Assembly (NCBI GenBank): GCA_914767885.1
Contig: CAJZBQ010000017.1
Location: 186,001 to 250,000, forward strand
Length of the DNA: 64,000 nt
Direction of reading: 5' to 3'
Source: Blepharisma stoltei
Lineage: Eukaryota > Ciliophora > Heterotrichea > Heterotrichida > Blepharismidae
Within the stretch, counting starts at the first letter, position 1; every line of letters starts with the position of its first letter. Shown piece after piece: positions 62,214 through 64,000 of this stretch. The notes under the pieces are model-generated. The model saw only the letters and a list, made by a program, of their open reading frames with translations, was not told the origin of the DNA and made no database searches. The translations under genes and the position numbers were made by a program.

Positions 62214-63617
62214 ATGAACCCAAATTATGCAGCAGCTTGGCAAACAAATTTCCCACAAATGCAAGCAGCTCCACCCCAGCCGATGTACGGAGGAGGCTTC
62301 CAAACCAACGTCTACAGCAATCAAATACCATCCTATCAGCAGCCTCCTCCACCTCCACCAGCTCCCTTACGAGTTAAACTTGAACCTCGCGAGCGTGGCC
62401 TCTACAACTTGCTCCTATCTCAAGCTGATCCAGAAAGTAAAGGCCGCTTAGAAGGAGCCCAAGTTGTCGATTTTTTCAAAAGGTCAGGGATCTCAACAGA
62501 TCAATTAAAAGAGATCTGAACAATATGCACGCCAAATGGAGAGTCATTTTTGGATAGAGAGAGATTTTATGTAGCATTAAGACTTATAGCTCTTGCACAA
62601 GAAGGAAAACCAGTCAATGTTGATGCAATTTATGCAAATACGCCAGCTGCTTTACCGAATTTCAAGTCTAATGTGGTTGTAAAGGATAAGTGGGATATTG
62701 AAGATGATGATAAAGATAAATATGAAAAATTCTTCAATCAGGTGTCACAGGGGAAAGGATTTTTGACTGCTGATGAAGCTTATGGACTGCTTACGAGAAC
62801 AGGAGCTAAAAGCGAATATCTAGCAAAAATTTGGAATATGTGTGACCCGAATGATTCAGGCGAGCTAAATAAAAATCATTTTATCGTCGCTATGCATTTA
62901 GCATCAAAAGTTAAAGCGCTAAGTGAGCCTGTTCCTGATGAAATTCCTCAGGTGTTAAATAAAATATTTTTTGCAAAAATTGATGAACCTGCTCCTATAG
63001 AGCCACCTAAGCCTGAAGCATTTTCAGAATTTGGAATCAATGCAACATCAGCTTCGTTTCCTTCTGTCGGCTTTGGAATTGACAATTCAGGAGGTTTCGG
63101 AATGCAAGCAAGCCAAAAGCCTGCAGACCCCTTCGGCTTAGGATTCCAAACAGCCCCAAGCAAGCCTATCAAACTAAACATGGACAAGCCAGATGACTCT
63201 TTAATGATGAAAAATATCGCAAAACCCCCTGAACCGGTCCTTTTTGATAAAGCTCCAGCAATGAAACCATCTGATCCTTCCTTTGAATTTAAAGCTCAGC
63301 CTTTAAAAGATGATCTACTTGAAGAAGAGCCTCAGCAAAGTTTTGGAAGAAGCTCAAGCCAAAGCTCAAGTAAAAAAAATACCTATAAAGCTGATGAAAA
63401 TCTTGACGGCTTGCAAAAGAGAAATAATGAGCTTACTGAGCAGCTGAGAGAGATTGAAGATGAAATACAAGAAAAGCTGAGAGAATGAAGAGATGTGAGG
63501 TCAAGATTGTCTTTAGAGAGGGAAAGAAACCAGGTTTTAGCTTCAAGGTTAGAAGAAATGAACTCAAAAGTGTTGCAGGATACTTTTCAGGTAGCAATAA
63601 AATCATTCAAATTATAA
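62214..63617 (+). CDS. EH-domain endocytic scaffold (Eps15/Pan1-like)
   Basis: 467 residues, uninterrupted with two UGA as W. The Pro/Gln-rich start (MNPNYAAAWQTNFPQMQAAP) leads to two EH domains: LYNLLLSQADPESKGRLEGA... with DFFKRSGISTDQLKEIW, and DKYEKFFNQVSQGKGFLTAD... with EYLAKIWNMCDPNDSGELNK and HFIVAMHLASKV (EF-hand-type loop DPNDSGELNKNH). An F/G/P-rich middle (DPFGLGF, DPSFEF) and a coiled coil (NNELTEQLREIEDEIQEKLR) follow. EH domains bind NPF peptides at endocytic sites. Ends DTFQVAIKSFKL. Confidence 0.92.
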
Positions 63618-63937
63618 ATTAGGATAGAATTAAATATTAAGCGAATCCTACATGTTTATGAAGCTTATATCCCATTAGGACATTGTAGATAAAGAGAGCC
63701 ATATTTTTATTATGATTAATATAGCTATTTATTCAAGCTGCAATGAGAAAGTCTATTTCTCATGTATATTCCTTAATAACTAATATCTAATTATCTAGTC
63801 AAAAATTTATATTTAATCTAAAAATTGGACTATTCTATATTATAAAGACTTTGCAATATCTCAAAGAAATGCTGCCATCAAAAATAAAGTTATAATTCAC
63901 ACTAATTAAACAGCAAATTCTGAATTAATTTATAAAA
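63618..63937. other. Intergenic, A+T-rich
   Basis: 320 bp between the EH-domain gene and the next ATG. Nothing specific is seen. Confidence 0.35.
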
Positions 63938-64000
63938 ATGGCTTACCAAGAACTAAACTCAAAGCCTTATAATAAAAAAATCGTATGGAAAATTGCCTTA
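63938..64000 (+). CDS. Start of a gene cut by the window end
   Basis: Open from the ATG at 63938 to the window end: MAYQELNSKPYNKKIVWKIA. The first codons look protein-like and the ATG has an A-rich context like its neighbours. Too short to identify. Confidence 0.5.
   Translation, partial: MAYQELNSKPYNKKIVWKIAL

Overview
The window looks like germline (micronuclear) DNA of a heterotrich ciliate, most probably Blepharisma. Three observations support this. (1) UGA is read as tryptophan throughout: UGA codons fall on conserved Trp positions in the AP-3 delta, VPS13, choline-kinase-like, E2 and other proteins, while genes stop only at UAA or UAG. (2) Spliceosomal introns are exactly 15 nt; six are located here. 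(3) Almost every long gene is cut by AT-rich, TA-bounded segments of about 25-960 bp. Removing them at a TA on each side rejoins the reading frame and restores the conserved protein. These behave as internal eliminated sequences (IESs). The host DNA is about 70% A+T.

Layout: 1-5 kb, the end of a MITE-like element, then AP-3 delta adaptin (+) and ribosomal protein eL18 (-), tail to tail. 5-8.7 kb, an ARM-repeat protein (-) with a 768-bp IES carrying a long-inverted-repeat element, then a small coiled-coil gene. 8.7-15 kb, NSF (-), a partial NSF N-domain paralogue split by a retroelement, and several GC-richer repeats. 15.4-21 kb, a secreted/type I membrane protein with PPC-like repeats (+), cut into nine pieces; its stop is 4 bp from that of a VPS9-domain Rab GEF (-). 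24-34.5 kb, an E2-like reading frame with one stop, a kinesin, a SKI2 helicase and a coiled-coil gene (all +). 35-45.7 kb, a giant VPS13 (-) with ten IESs. 46.4-52.8 kb, a saposin-like secreted protein (+), a Mpo1-like membrane protein (-), a two-domain RNA/tRNA ligase (-) and TAM41 (+). 54-64 kb, a small MGCC protein, a sorting nexin, a tandem cyclic-nucleotide-binding protein, an EF-hand protein, a choline/ethanolamine kinase relative, an EH-domain protein and the first codons of one more gene.

Repeats: families are named A-J here for convenience. A (Cs + CTCCGTGAGYGAACAAAA termini) and B (CCCATCCTTGATCGAAC termini) are MITE-like and share an unusual plan: direct copies of the terminal motif at the left end and a snap-back hairpin at the right. 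C and J have plain terminal inverted repeats. D, E, G and relatives are GC-richer, start with a shared TTAAAATATGGCG-like head, and three D copies plus G sit between 14-17 bp target-site duplications, so they look like short non-LTR retroelements. Family I is a pair of related IESs at two unrelated genes.

Several gene products belong to one theme, membrane traffic: AP-3, NSF, VPS9 GEF, VPS13, sorting nexin and EH protein. They are not arranged as operons. Genes are packed very tightly (0, 4 and 5 bp between convergent stops; 18 bp between SKI2 and its downstream neighbour). Coordinates of IESs are given with one TA included; where several TA pairs fit, this is said.
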